This document shows positions 1 to 8,600 of a DNA stretch of 64,000 nt, in pieces. The notes beneath the pieces were generated by a model that was given only the letters and a program-made list of their open reading frames with translations, did no database searches and was not told the DNA's origin. The stretch is from Pedobacter terrae (GTDB taxonomy: Bacteria > Bacteroidota > Bacteroidia > Sphingobacteriales > Sphingobacteriaceae), in assembly GCF_900100705.1 (NCBI RefSeq), contig NZ_FNCH01000014.1:1-64000 (forward strand), written 5' to 3'. Positions within the stretch are counted from its first letter, which is position 1. The number at the start of each line of letters is the position of its first letter. The translations under genes and the position numbers were made by a program.

Positions 1-204
1 AGTAACGTTAAAGGATATCAATTTTGGCAACACAACAATAAGCCAATAGAATTGTGGAGTACGGCTGTTATTGAGCAAAAGGCAGATTACCTGCACGATA
101 ATCCGGTAGTAGCAGGTTTTGGTAACGAAGCTTGGCATTGGAAATATAGTAGTGCAATAGATTATAGTGGAGGTAGAGGGTTGATAGAATTAGATGAACT
201 GTAA
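1..204 (+). CDS. REP-associated tyrosine transposase (Y1/IS200-like), 3' fragment
   Basis: Open frame from base 1 to a TAA at 202, so the gene begins before the window; 67 C-terminal residues are visible. The segment DYLHDNPVVAGF followed by a WHWKYSSAIDY stretch and a GLIEL ending is the usual C-terminus of RAYT proteins (Y1 HUH transposases domesticated around REP palindromes). The Tyr in YLHDNPV (bases 88-90) sits where the family has its nucleophile. The HUH motif would be upstream, outside the window. A GC-rich palindrome lies 17 bp after the stop, which fits a RAYT/REP pairing. The family assignment is fairly secure; whether the full gene is intact cannot be seen. Confidence 0.75.
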   Translation, partial: SNVKGYQFWQHNNKPIELWSTAVIEQKADYLHDNPVVAGFGNEAWHWKYSSAIDYSGGRGLIELDEL

Positions 205-220
205 AGGAGATATAGAAATG

Positions 221-244
221 CACACGCGGCACGCGTGCGCCAGC
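221..244. repeat. REP-like GC-rich palindrome next to the RAYT gene
   Basis: The core GCACGCGTGC (229-238) is a perfect 10-bp palindrome inside a GC-rich patch surrounded by AT-rich DNA, just after the transposase stop codon. RAYT genes are typically flanked by such palindromes, which are their substrates. That it belongs to a genome-wide REP family is inference; I see only this copy in the window. Confidence 0.5.
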
Positions 245-287
245 AATGGGAAATCTTTTAAGCTAGATTTTTAATAACTCGGTTTAA

Positions 288-326
288 AGATCTCTCCATT
301 TCGCTGCGCTACAGTCGAGATGACGA
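288..326 (+). repeat. Partial dispersed CGTCAT-family element (right half)
   Basis: Contains AGATCTCTCCATTTCGCTGC followed by a CAGTCGAGATGACG end. This matches the right arm of the fuller hairpin copies at 48335-48411 and 56462-56537. The left arm is missing. The rest of 205-558 holds no convincing gene. Confidence 0.6.
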
Positions 327-558
327 CCAATCTCTTTCATTCTGTTAACGGTAGGTACGAAGCATCTTTAGCCTATAGTACTCATTTTTTAGGTGATTAT
401 AGAATATGTATGGGTCGATATGGGGCCAACTGCAAGCTCGCAATTTTAATAAAATCCCCATTACTAGTATTTCACCAACGTTAACAATAACGTAACTTAG
501 GTTTGTTAATTTGCAATAAGCCAAATGCTTGATCATTACATCTAAATAAGCCCTTGCC

Positions 559-921
559 ATGAGTACAGATCTCGTTAAAACCTACATCCTGAACAGGAGT
601 TCGGAAGATATTAAATTAAGCCTCATTATTGGTGGTATAGAACAAACGGGTACCAGTTTGATCACCCTGAATGAAGAGCTGATTTTAAAAGATTACCAGG
701 GCGATCTGCACCAAAAGATAATCGGGCAGAATGATAATCTCCACCAAAAAGTATTAAATATCATCACCGTAATTACCGATACTTCTCCAAACCATAACCA
801 TACCGATTTATATGTGCTGTTAGAAGGAGGCTTTGTAACCAAAGGTTATAAAATGGAAGAAGAAGTACAGCCCGGTGCCTCTACAGTTTATACCGCAGAA
901 ATTACGTTTTACCAATTTTAG
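559..921 (+). CDS. Hypothetical protein (120 aa), operon with the next gene
   Basis: ATG-started frame of 120 residues that I do not recognise. It has no signal peptide or membrane segment. The composition is mixed alpha/beta, with a hydrophobic strand LNIITVITDTSP in the middle and a C-terminus rich in aromatic and beta residues (TAEITFYQF). The stop lies 5 bp before the ATG of the following exported protein, so the two are very probably cotranscribed. It is too regular in codon use to be noise. No function is assigned. Confidence 0.65.
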   Translation: MSTDLVKTYILNRSSEDIKLSLIIGGIEQTGTSLITLNEELILKDYQGDLHQKIIGQNDNLHQKVLNIITVITDTSPNHNHTDLYVLLEGGFVTKGYKMEEEVQPGASTVYTAEITFYQF

Positions 922-926
922 CTGTT

Positions 927-2216
927 ATGAAATATCTGATATTAAGTGCCCTCTCGATGTTCGTTACTACAGCCTTTGCACAACAAGCGGCTAAAAACGA
1001 CGAAAAAGACATTAAACAGGTTAAACTCGACCTGCTCAAAGCACCAAGCTCGCCTGCTTCGGCATTATTGGGCTTTGCTGTAACCGATATCGAAAAACCG
1101 ACCGACTTAAGTGATTTTATGCTCTCGGTACAATCGGCCAGTTCATCCTATACCAAACTCCCATCTAATTATGCCGTAGATATTGCGCCTTTTTATTTGT
1201 TCCGCAATAAAGGCGCGGATTTTAGTACCACCGGAAAAAACGGATTACAATCAACGCGGTTCAAGGATTATTTCAGGCAGAGTTTTGTAGTGTCGCTGGC
1301 ATTGCGCAATCCCGATTCGGCTTTCAATAATTTTAAACCAACCAGTACCTATGGGGCATTGGGTTTAAAGTTTTCCATCATCAGGCCTCAATATAATATC
1401 GAAACCAGGCAGAAATTAACTTCCATATATGAGAAACAGCGTGCATTACTGATGATTTATAAAATTGGTTTGGAAGAAAAAAGAAAATCGGCCCGTTACG
1501 AATACCTGGGCATCAGGAACATTTACCTGCTCGATTCAATTTCGAGACTACCATACCTCACCATAGCAGAAAAACAAGCACCTGCGCTTACCATGATGGA
1601 AGATTCCACCAGCGAGTATGCCAAAAACGAGAAGGAAAAAAGTGTGTTAAATACAGGTTTCAAAAAAGAAATACAGGCTGAACTGGCCAAGCAATCTAAA
1701 CTGGAAGCCGACCTGCAGGAAGAAGCCAAAACTTTTACGGGTAACCGCGAAGGTTTATCAGTTGATATTGCTGGTGGTTTAAGTACCGAGTTTAGAGAGA
1801 AAAGATTTGATAATTCTAAAATATTCAACTCAGGCGTATGGACAACCTTTGGTTACAACTGGGCCAACGGCAGTTCTATTTTAGGGCTGGCCCGCTACCT
1901 GTATAACCCAGATGAAGTATTTGCATTGGATAATATGAAAAATAACATTGGCAACATTTCTACCTTCGATACGGGTCTGCGATTTGTTTTTACAAAAAAT
2001 AAATTCGGTGGAGGCGCAGAGGCGCTTTACCGGAGCATTTTATCATCAGCTACCGTAAAACCTTCGTGGCGAGTGGTGGCAAATGCCGATTACGCCTTAT
2101 CAGACAATCAAAAAATCATCTTCACTTTCGGCCGCAATTTCGATGGCACCATAACCAAAAATGGAAACTTGATAGCTGCGCTAACCTTGCTCTTTGGTTT
2201 TGGCACAAATAGATAA
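927..2216 (+). CDS. Hypothetical exported, probably outer-membrane protein (429 aa)
   Basis: It begins with a clear Sec signal peptide (hydrophobic residues 3-17, cleavage about AFA-QQ at 18-19). The middle (roughly 150-270) is Lys/Glu-rich and likely helical or coiled coil. The last about 150 residues alternate aromatic and polar residues and end in LTLLFGFGTNR, reminiscent of a small beta-barrel. I cannot name the family. It follows the 120-aa gene after 5 bp and is followed by a 450-bp repeat-rich spacer, so the pair forms its own unit. The outer-membrane location is inferred from signal peptide plus composition. Confidence 0.7.
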   Translation: MKYLILSALSMFVTTAFAQQAAKNDEKDIKQVKLDLLKAPSSPASALLGFAVTDIEKPTDLSDFMLSVQSASSSYTKLPSNYAVDIAPFYLFRNKGADFSTTGKNGLQSTRFKDYFRQSFVVSLALRNPDSAFNNFKPTSTYGALGLKFSIIRPQYNIETRQKLTSIYEKQRALLMIYKIGLEEKRKSARYEYLGIRNIYLLDSISRLPYLTIAEKQAPALTMMEDSTSEYAKNEKEKSVLNTGFKKEIQAELAKQSKLEADLQEEAKTFTGNREGLSVDIAGGLSTEFREKRFDNSKIFNSGVWTTFGYNWANGSSILGLARYLYNPDEVFALDNMKNNIGNISTFDTGLRFVFTKNKFGGGAEALYRSILSSATVKPSWRVVANADYALSDNQKIIFTFGRNFDGTITKNGNLIAALTLLFGFGTNR

Positions 2217-2282
2217 AGAACAGTCCATCCGTTATTGGTACTGTAAATTGAAAACGGAGAACTGTATTGGTTCATTAGTCCT

Positions 2283-2472
2283 TTGTTCATTGGTACTGCC
2301 AACTGCCAATTGAAAACTGTTATTTGTTCATTGGTACTGCCAACTCCAATTGAAAACTGTTACTTGTTCATTGGTACTGCCAACTGCCAATTGAAAACTG
2401 TTACTTGTTCATTGATACTGCCAACTGCCAATTGAAAACTGTTATTTGTTCATTGGTACTGCAAACTGCCAG
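2283..2472. repeat. 41-bp tandem repeat, about 4.6 units
   Basis: Units begin TTGTTCATTGGTACTGCC at 2283, 2324, 2364, 2405 and 2446 (spacing 41, 40, 41, 41). Each carries an AACTGCCAATTGAAAACTG part; the second unit has lost one G. The bases 2220-2282 hold decayed relatives of the same unit. No ORF of note crosses it. Function unknown; it fills most of the gap between two genes (2217-2667). Confidence 0.85.
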
Positions 2473-2476
2473 CTAA

Positions 2477-2530
2477 TCGTCATTGCGAACCGAAGCGGGG
2501 GGCATGAGTGAAAAGAGGTGAAGCAATCTG
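2477..2530 (+). repeat. Dispersed CGTCATTGCGAA...GAAGCAATCT element
   Basis: CGTCATTGCGAACCGAAGCG, an insert, then GTGAAGCAATCTGC directly follows the tandem repeat. The CGTCAT start and the GAAGCAATCT tail are shared in style with the other intergenic elements in this window, which suggests a scattered non-coding repeat family. Confidence 0.55.
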
Positions 2531-2667
2531 CTTGGGAGAAATGGTTGATTGATACTGCAAATTGCCAAATTAAAATTGCTAACTTGTTTATCTATAATTG
2601 ATAGCTCACATATTGGTTAGATGAATATAAAGACATTTTAATCTTTTAAAAAATAATTAAAAGATAT

Positions 2668-4047
2668 ATGAAAAGCTATGTAAATGCCATTTTAGGCAGC
2701 TTCGTTCCCGCCTTTGAAAAAGGAATATTCGAAATCCGTTTCAGCTTTAAACGTTTAACGGTGAGAACATTGGTTCACGATTTTATTTCGGTAGCCGCTA
2801 GTATTGGTTTTGTTATTTTGCCTGCGTTTTTAATTGGGTTTATCTTTCTGTTATTACCCCAGGGGAGAGATACACTTTTACTCGTTGTAGAAAACTTATC
2901 TACCTTCAATATTTGGCCAATCTTTTTTTTACTATTGGGTATTGCAGCCTGGAGTATGGTATCAGAAATTAGTGTACGCTATGCGATTTATATTTCTGAT
3001 AATTCTGGTAAAAACCTGAGCGACGATCGGGTGGCCTGGCGGAAAACTGTTCAAAAATTGCTTGCTGCAGCTTTTTTGTTGTGGCCATCATTTATTGTTT
3101 TTGTGAGCATGTTTTGGTGCATGCTCAGCGCCACTTATATGGATAAAGTGCCACGATTTTTATGCTTTGGTATCTGCTTTATCCTCATCTATTGGTTAAT
3201 GTCCTTTTTATCCAATTTATACTTTCGTAAATCGGGTAAAGCAAGCGCCGGCGTTTACCTGAAAACAAAGTTGGGAGAAAGGTCTTTGCCAGATCGGGAA
3301 CAGCAATACCTCCGGAAACTATATGGCATCTATCAGGATTTTATTTATGCTTTACCAAAAGCGTCCAGTTTTCAAAAAGGTTACAAAAAAGAATTACAGC
3401 ATTTTTCAGATCATTTTACAAAATCAACCCGTGATTTTACAGAAGGCTTTCCTCAAAATCCAAAAGTATTGATTGAAACACGTATTGTACCTGCTGAATT
3501 TAATCTGATTGAAAGAGAAAAATTATTAAAAGGAAGAGGTGAACTCTATAAATGGACTTATCAGATTCCTGCATCATTTTATAAGGGCTTACATGGTCAG
3601 ATTAAATTATTTGCCGGGGTTTCATTTATGTTATTCCTGTTAATATCATTTATTCCCGGCTGGTGGCCTGTGTTTTCGTGGATAGGGGCTCCCGCTTTAA
3701 TCTGTTTTGCTTTTGCGTGTTACACAGGTATTTATGCCGGATTGCTATACTTAGATAAATCTTTGCTCAGGAAATGGAAAATTTCTGTCCGCTTACTGCT
3801 ATTCATTATGCTGGTCATTTGTTCTTACTATAATCAAGATCACCCTGTACGGATGACAGATCATAAAACCAATCAACGGGAAAGCGTTGTAGATCATTTT
3901 AACAGGTGGTTTGTAAATTACAAAGCCAATATCGATCAGCAAAAAGATGATGGAAACCAGCAAAAAAATATCCTGTTGTTTTCATTTGTGCAGAAGGTGG
4001 TGCGCTACGTACCGGGGCATATACCAGTTTATTCTTATCCAGTTTAA
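2668..4047 (+). CDS. Patatin-like phospholipase, N-terminal membrane part (frameshifted)
   Basis: 459 residues as read. Hydrophobic segments near residues 33-57, 74-96, 127-150, 160-178, 313-330, 333-355 and 370-385 indicate a multi-pass membrane domain. The last about 26 residues (QKNILLFSFVQKVV onward) are out of frame. Shifting by one base at the run of seven A at 3962-3968 gives KYPVVFICAEGG, then ALRTGAYTSLFLSSL, which is the glycine-rich oxyanion motif of patatins, and leads straight into the next frame. I therefore read 2668-5093 as one gene of about 808 codons: membrane anchor plus cytosolic or periplasmic patatin lipase. Whether the shift is a sequencing error, a mutation or programmed is open. 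Confidence 0.75.
   Translation: MKSYVNAILGSFVPAFEKGIFEIRFSFKRLTVRTLVHDFISVAASIGFVILPAFLIGFIFLLLPQGRDTLLLVVENLSTFNIWPIFFLLLGIAAWSMVSEISVRYAIYISDNSGKNLSDDRVAWRKTVQKLLAAAFLLWPSFIVFVSMFWCMLSATYMDKVPRFLCFGICFILIYWLMSFLSNLYFRKSGKASAGVYLKTKLGERSLPDREQQYLRKLYGIYQDFIYALPKASSFQKGYKKELQHFSDHFTKSTRDFTEGFPQNPKVLIETRIVPAEFNLIEREKLLKGRGELYKWTYQIPASFYKGLHGQIKLFAGVSFMLFLLISFIPGWWPVFSWIGAPALICFAFACYTGIYAGLLYLDKSLLRKWKISVRLLLFIMLVICSYYNQDHPVRMTDHKTNQRESVVDHFNRWFVNYKANIDQQKDDGNQQKNILLFSFVQKVVRYVPGHIPVYSYPV
3961..3969 (+). other. Frameshift point in poly-A7 (possible slippery heptamer A AAA AAT)
   Basis: The zero frame reads CAA AAA AAT. A -1 slip, or one missing A, gives AAA TAT CCT and continues the patatin domain without interruption. 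The heptamer has the X XXY YYZ form used in programmed -1 frameshifting, but an eighth A would equally restore one intact gene. Confidence 0.7.
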
Positions 4048-4055
4048 GTGCAAAA

Positions 4056-5093
4056 TTGGAAAAAGAACAAAATATAGATTTTAAAAAATCAATATTCGCC
4101 ATGTCTGGCGTATCAGGTGGTGCTGTTGGTTTAGGTTTGTACAATGCTTTAACTTTCGAAAATAATAATCAGATTTCATCCAGTGTATCGGTAGCGTTAT
4201 CGAAAAAGTTTTTCCAGGATGATACACTATCGCCTATAATCGGTAAAATGCTTTTCGGTGATTTTCTGAACTTATTTTTACCCATACACATTAAGTTATT
4301 CGACCGCTCAATTGCCCTGGAGAAGTCCTGGGAACGATCCTATCAATCATTAATCGGCAACAATCGGGAGAATGTATTTTCCAGAAGTTTCGCATCTGGA
4401 AAAATAAAGCCGACTCAACCCTTGTTTATCATTAATACCACAGAGGTTGAAACAGGATTACAATGCTGGATGAGCAACCTTACACCTGATAGTCTGGCCT
4501 TAAAAAATAAGCGTGATTTATTAGCAGAAAAGGTAAATGACCTAAATTACAGCACAGCGATAAATTTTAGTACCCGTTTTCCTTTGTTTTCTCCGGCCGC
4601 AAAAGTTGGTGGGTTAAATGGCATTCCCCGCTTGCATTATCTGGATGGGGGTTATGTTGAAAATACAGGCAGTGCTTCTATGTTAGAAGTACTTCAACTA
4701 TTAAAAAGTAAATCACCATATTTTAACCGAATTACGCCAATAGTAATTACGCTGCTTTTTAGCGAGGAAGATAAAAACACACCCAAAATCAGATTTGGTA
4801 ATGAGTTTATCGAAATTTTAAATGCAGTAACTCATACAAGATCCGGAAATAGTACAATGAGCAGATTTCAACTAAAGCGGTTTTTAAAAGAAAATAGTGA
4901 CGTTTGTCCTATTGACGCGCCCTTAACACCTGAAGAAAAAAATGTACCGATGAACTGGGTTTTATCAGCACAAAGTATGAATAATATCATGAGCGATATA
5001 GAAGATAAGTTAAACGATACCTTAGAAACGGGTATAATTAACAAATTACATAGGCATAATTTAAGTTTCCCTCAAAATAAAGGATTTAAATAG
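4056..5093 (+). CDS. Patatin-like phospholipase, catalytic part (frameshifted from the upstream gene)
   Basis: The apparent start at 4056 is a TTG inside the domain, so this is not an independent gene. Shortly after it comes the nucleophile elbow GVSGGAVG (GxSxG, catalytic Ser). The catalytic Asp motif DGG is in HYLDGGYVENTG. The oxyanion motif GGALRTGAY lies upstream of 4056 in the same frame (about 3993-4020). With the upstream part the enzyme is complete: Ser/Asp dyad lipid acyl hydrolase of the patatin family. The substrate is unknown. Downstream spacing of 46 bp to the SelW-like gene does not suggest tight coupling. Confidence 0.8.
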   Translation: MEKEQNIDFKKSIFAMSGVSGGAVGLGLYNALTFENNNQISSSVSVALSKKFFQDDTLSPIIGKMLFGDFLNLFLPIHIKLFDRSIALEKSWERSYQSLIGNNRENVFSRSFASGKIKPTQPLFIINTTEVETGLQCWMSNLTPDSLALKNKRDLLAEKVNDLNYSTAINFSTRFPLFSPAAKVGGLNGIPRLHYLDGGYVENTGSASMLEVLQLLKSKSPYFNRITPIVITLLFSEEDKNTPKIRFGNEFIEILNAVTHTRSGNSTMSRFQLKRFLKENSDVCPIDAPLTPEEKNVPMNWVLSAQSMNNIMSDIEDKLNDTLETGIINKLHRHNLSFPQNKGFK

Positions 5094-5139
5094 TTATTTA
5101 GTTGTAGTTCTATTTTTTGTACCCTTGTAAAAAAAGTAA

Positions 5140-5421
5140 ATGGAAAAACCGCTTGTTAATATAACCTATTGCCCAAAATGTGGCTGGATGTTACGTTCGG
5201 CCTACATGGCGCAAGAAATTTTAACCACTTTTGTAGATGAGGTAAAGGGTGTAACATTAATTCCAAGTGAAACATCTGGTGTTTTTACTGTGCACGTTAG
5301 CGCGAAGCTAATTTTTGATCGAAAAAAGATGCAACGTTTCCCTGAAATTAAAGAATTAAAACAACTTATCCGTGATGAAGTAAATCCCGCAAAACATCTC
5401 GGACATTCTGATGTGAAGTGA
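5140..5421 (+). CDS. SelT/SelW/SelH family redox protein
   Basis: 93 residues. The N-terminal beta-strand leads into YCPKCGW, a CxxC pair (Cys11, Cys14) in the thioredoxin-like Rdx fold; the selenoprotein relatives have CxxU there. The C-terminal half carries the family signature: GVFTV, FDRKKMQRFPEIKELKQ and a terminal LGHSD. It is likely a small cytosolic thiol redox protein; the partner is not known. No selenocysteine is involved because both positions are Cys codons. Confidence 0.85.
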   Translation: MEKPLVNITYCPKCGWMLRSAYMAQEILTTFVDEVKGVTLIPSETSGVFTVHVSAKLIFDRKKMQRFPEIKELKQLIRDEVNPAKHLGHSDVK

Positions 5422-5614
5422 TTTTAAAACCATAAATCTTTTAAAATTACTCATTATTAGCTGATTATCAAAAAATACTATGCTGTCTTAGCGCAGTGAT
5501 GTCTTAGAAATCTTGCGCTTTTAGCTATTTAATCCTAAATCATGGCGCTAATGGAGTATTAAGAAAATATGTATATTCGGTCCATACCAAATATTACCAC
5601 AGTACTTTTTCTTT

Positions 5615-8600
5615 ATGCTCTTTTTACCAAAAAAAACTGCCGTATTCATACTTATTTTTTGGATGGCCGCAAGTATTTGTTTTGCCCAGTCGCCAACTAT
5701 TCGACTTAAATATCTGGGGGTAGAAAGCGGGCTGTCTAACAATGTGGTAAATTCCTTATATCAAGATCATTACGGTTTTATGTGGATGGGCACCTATGAT
5801 GGGTTAAACCGTTACGATGGCTATCATTTTAAGGTTTTTAGAAACGTGTGGGGAGATGAACATTCATTGGTAAATAACCATATTACTGTACTTACTGGCG
5901 ATGGGAAAGACAGGGTGTGGGTGGGTACGCAAAAGGGAGTTTCATACTATGATTATGCCGATTCCAGGTTTCATCAATTGGTTTATCTGCATAAGGGAAA
6001 AAAACATGAATTAGGTTATGCCATTAATTCTGTTGCCATAAGTCGGGATTCAGGCGTGTATATAGCTACTGATGAAAAAGGGCTTTTTATGCTCAAAAAG
6101 AATAGTAACATCGCAAAGCGGATTCCGCTTGGTAAAAATTTCGATTTTACCGTGAAAGCTTTATACATCGATAAAGATCAAACCCTGTGGCTTTTTATAA
6201 AAGATGTTGGACTGTGTAAATATGATCATGACAAAAATATACTTCATCTGGTAAACAATGCCGTACGCAAGGTAACTTGTATTGCAAAAGGCATTGATCA
6301 AATGCTTTGGATCGGCACAGAACATGGGCTCTTTCAATTGGATAAAGCCAAAGGAAGCCTCACCATTTTTAACCAGCATTTAAGTAATGAAAACGTTATG
6401 GGGTTGTTGTTGGATGCAAAACAAAAACTCTGGATTTCTACTGATGGTGGAGGAATTAACATTTACGACACAAAAAATCAAAAAATAGATTACCTATCTG
6501 CCGGAAAAGAAAAAGGCTTACTCAGCAGCAATTCTGTCGCCCAGGTTTGCGAAGATGGGGAATCTAGAAAGTGGATTGCAACCTTACGCGGTGGAGTTAA
6601 CGTTATTGATCCTGAAAGTGAACAGTTTACCACGATTAAAAATGATCCATTAAATAAAAATTCATTAATTAACAATTTTGTGCTCTCTTTTAGTGAAGAT
6701 GAGCATAAAAACATATGGATCGGGACAGATGGAGGCGGTTTAAGTGTTTGGAACCGAAAGCAAAATACATTTACCAATTATACCAAAAATAATGATCCAA
6801 ATTCACTAGCCAGTAATTTTGTGACCAGTATATTAAGCGATGCAGAAAGCAACGTTTGGGTAGCTAGTTTTAGCGGAGGGATAGACCGCTTTAATAAAAA
6901 AACAGGCAAATTTGTACATTACAGCTGTTACAATACCCTTACTGGTGTTGATGATATTAACATCTGGAAGCTTTACCAGGATAAACAGCAGAATATCTGG
7001 GTAGGTACCACAAAAGGTGGCGCACTATACCGTTACAACAAAGGGATCGATAAATTCGAGCTTTTCGATCCTAAACTAAAGGATATTCACACCTTATTTC
7101 AGGATTCGAAAGGCAGGCTTTGGGCAGGAAACTATACCGAACTGATTGAAATCGATCCGATAAACAAAAAACATCGTTACACAAAGATTAATTATGCCAT
7201 CAGGGCTATTCAGGAAGGATTGAATCATCAGCTATGGATTGGTACCGAAGGTGGCGGTTTATTGCTTTTTGATCCCGGGACAAAAAAGATCAAACGCTAT
7301 ATCCAGCGTGATGGATTGCCTGGCAATTCGGTGCTCAACATTCTTCAGGATAAACAAGGCAATTTATGGTGTAGTACCTATAATGGCTTATCTAAATTTG
7401 ATATTAAACACCATAACTTTAAAAATTATTACGCTACTGATGGTTTACAGAGCAACCAGTTTAACTATAATGCCGCATTAAAGCTTACCAACGACGATTT
7501 ATTATTTGGTGGAATTGGCGGTTTTACCATGTTTTCTCCAGATAACATCAAGAAAAACAGAAGGGTGCCTAAAATAGTATTGACAGACTTTAGGGTCAAT
7601 AATATTTCCCTCGATGAGGATTCTGCTTATAATGATATTTCTATCGTTAATTTAAAACAGATCGAAGTTCCGTACAGCGCAGCGGTAATTTCTGTTGATT
7701 ATGCGGCCATAGAATTCTCTTTTCAGGACCAGATTTCTTATGCCTATTATCTGGAGGGATGGGATAGAGATTGGAGTTATGTAAATAAATTGGGTACAGC
7801 TTATTATTCCAGGTTAGGTGAAGGCGAATATAAATTGCACATTAAAAGTACTGATACTGAAGGCGCCTGGAGTAATAATGAAAAGATTGTACTGATTCGG
7901 GTCTTACCACCCTGGTATCGTACCTGGTGGGCTTTTACGGTTTACCTTATTATAGGAGCTTCCCTGTTTTATGTTTTTCAAACCTATCGCAATAGGCAGA
8001 TAAGATTAAAACATGAAATAGAACTTACCAATTTTAAAATGGAGCGCGAGAAAGATCTGAATGAGAAAAAGCTGAATTTCTTTACCAATATTTCACATGA
8101 GCTAAGAACACCTTTAACGTTGATCGTGAATCCGATTAAAGATATTATCAATAAAAAAGAATCCGGACCGGAAAAGAACGATTTAAGTGTAGTTTATCGC
8201 AATTCGAGGCGTTTACTAAGCTTGGTAGACCAGTTATTGCTGTTTAGAAAAACGGAAAGCGAGAATGATGCCTTAAAAATAGTAAGGATAAACCTTTACA
8301 AATTTGCGAAAGAGATTTTTCTCTGCTTTAACTATCTCGCCAAGCAGAACCACATCGAATATACATTTGAGTGTGAGGAAGAGGATCTGGATATTTATGG
8401 AGATAAAGATAAACTAGAAATTGTGATTTTTAACCTGCTCTCTAATGCACTTAAATTTACCCCGAAGGGCGGCTGTGTAAAATTTACGGTTAAAACGGTA
8501 GGTATGCGGGTGCATATCGAAGTGAACGACAGTGGCCCTGGCATACCAAAACATGTGGGTGAAAAACTGTTTGATAAATTTTACAAGGTCATGTCCAACG

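Noticed and set aside
345..560. 71-codon minus-strand open frame before the first hypothetical gene
   Set aside because: No family resemblance, overlaps repeat remnants, and its start region overlaps the well-supported + strand gene start.
2283..2472. 41-bp repeats as a CRISPR array
   Set aside because: Units are contiguous without unique spacers and no cas genes are nearby; it is a simple tandem repeat.
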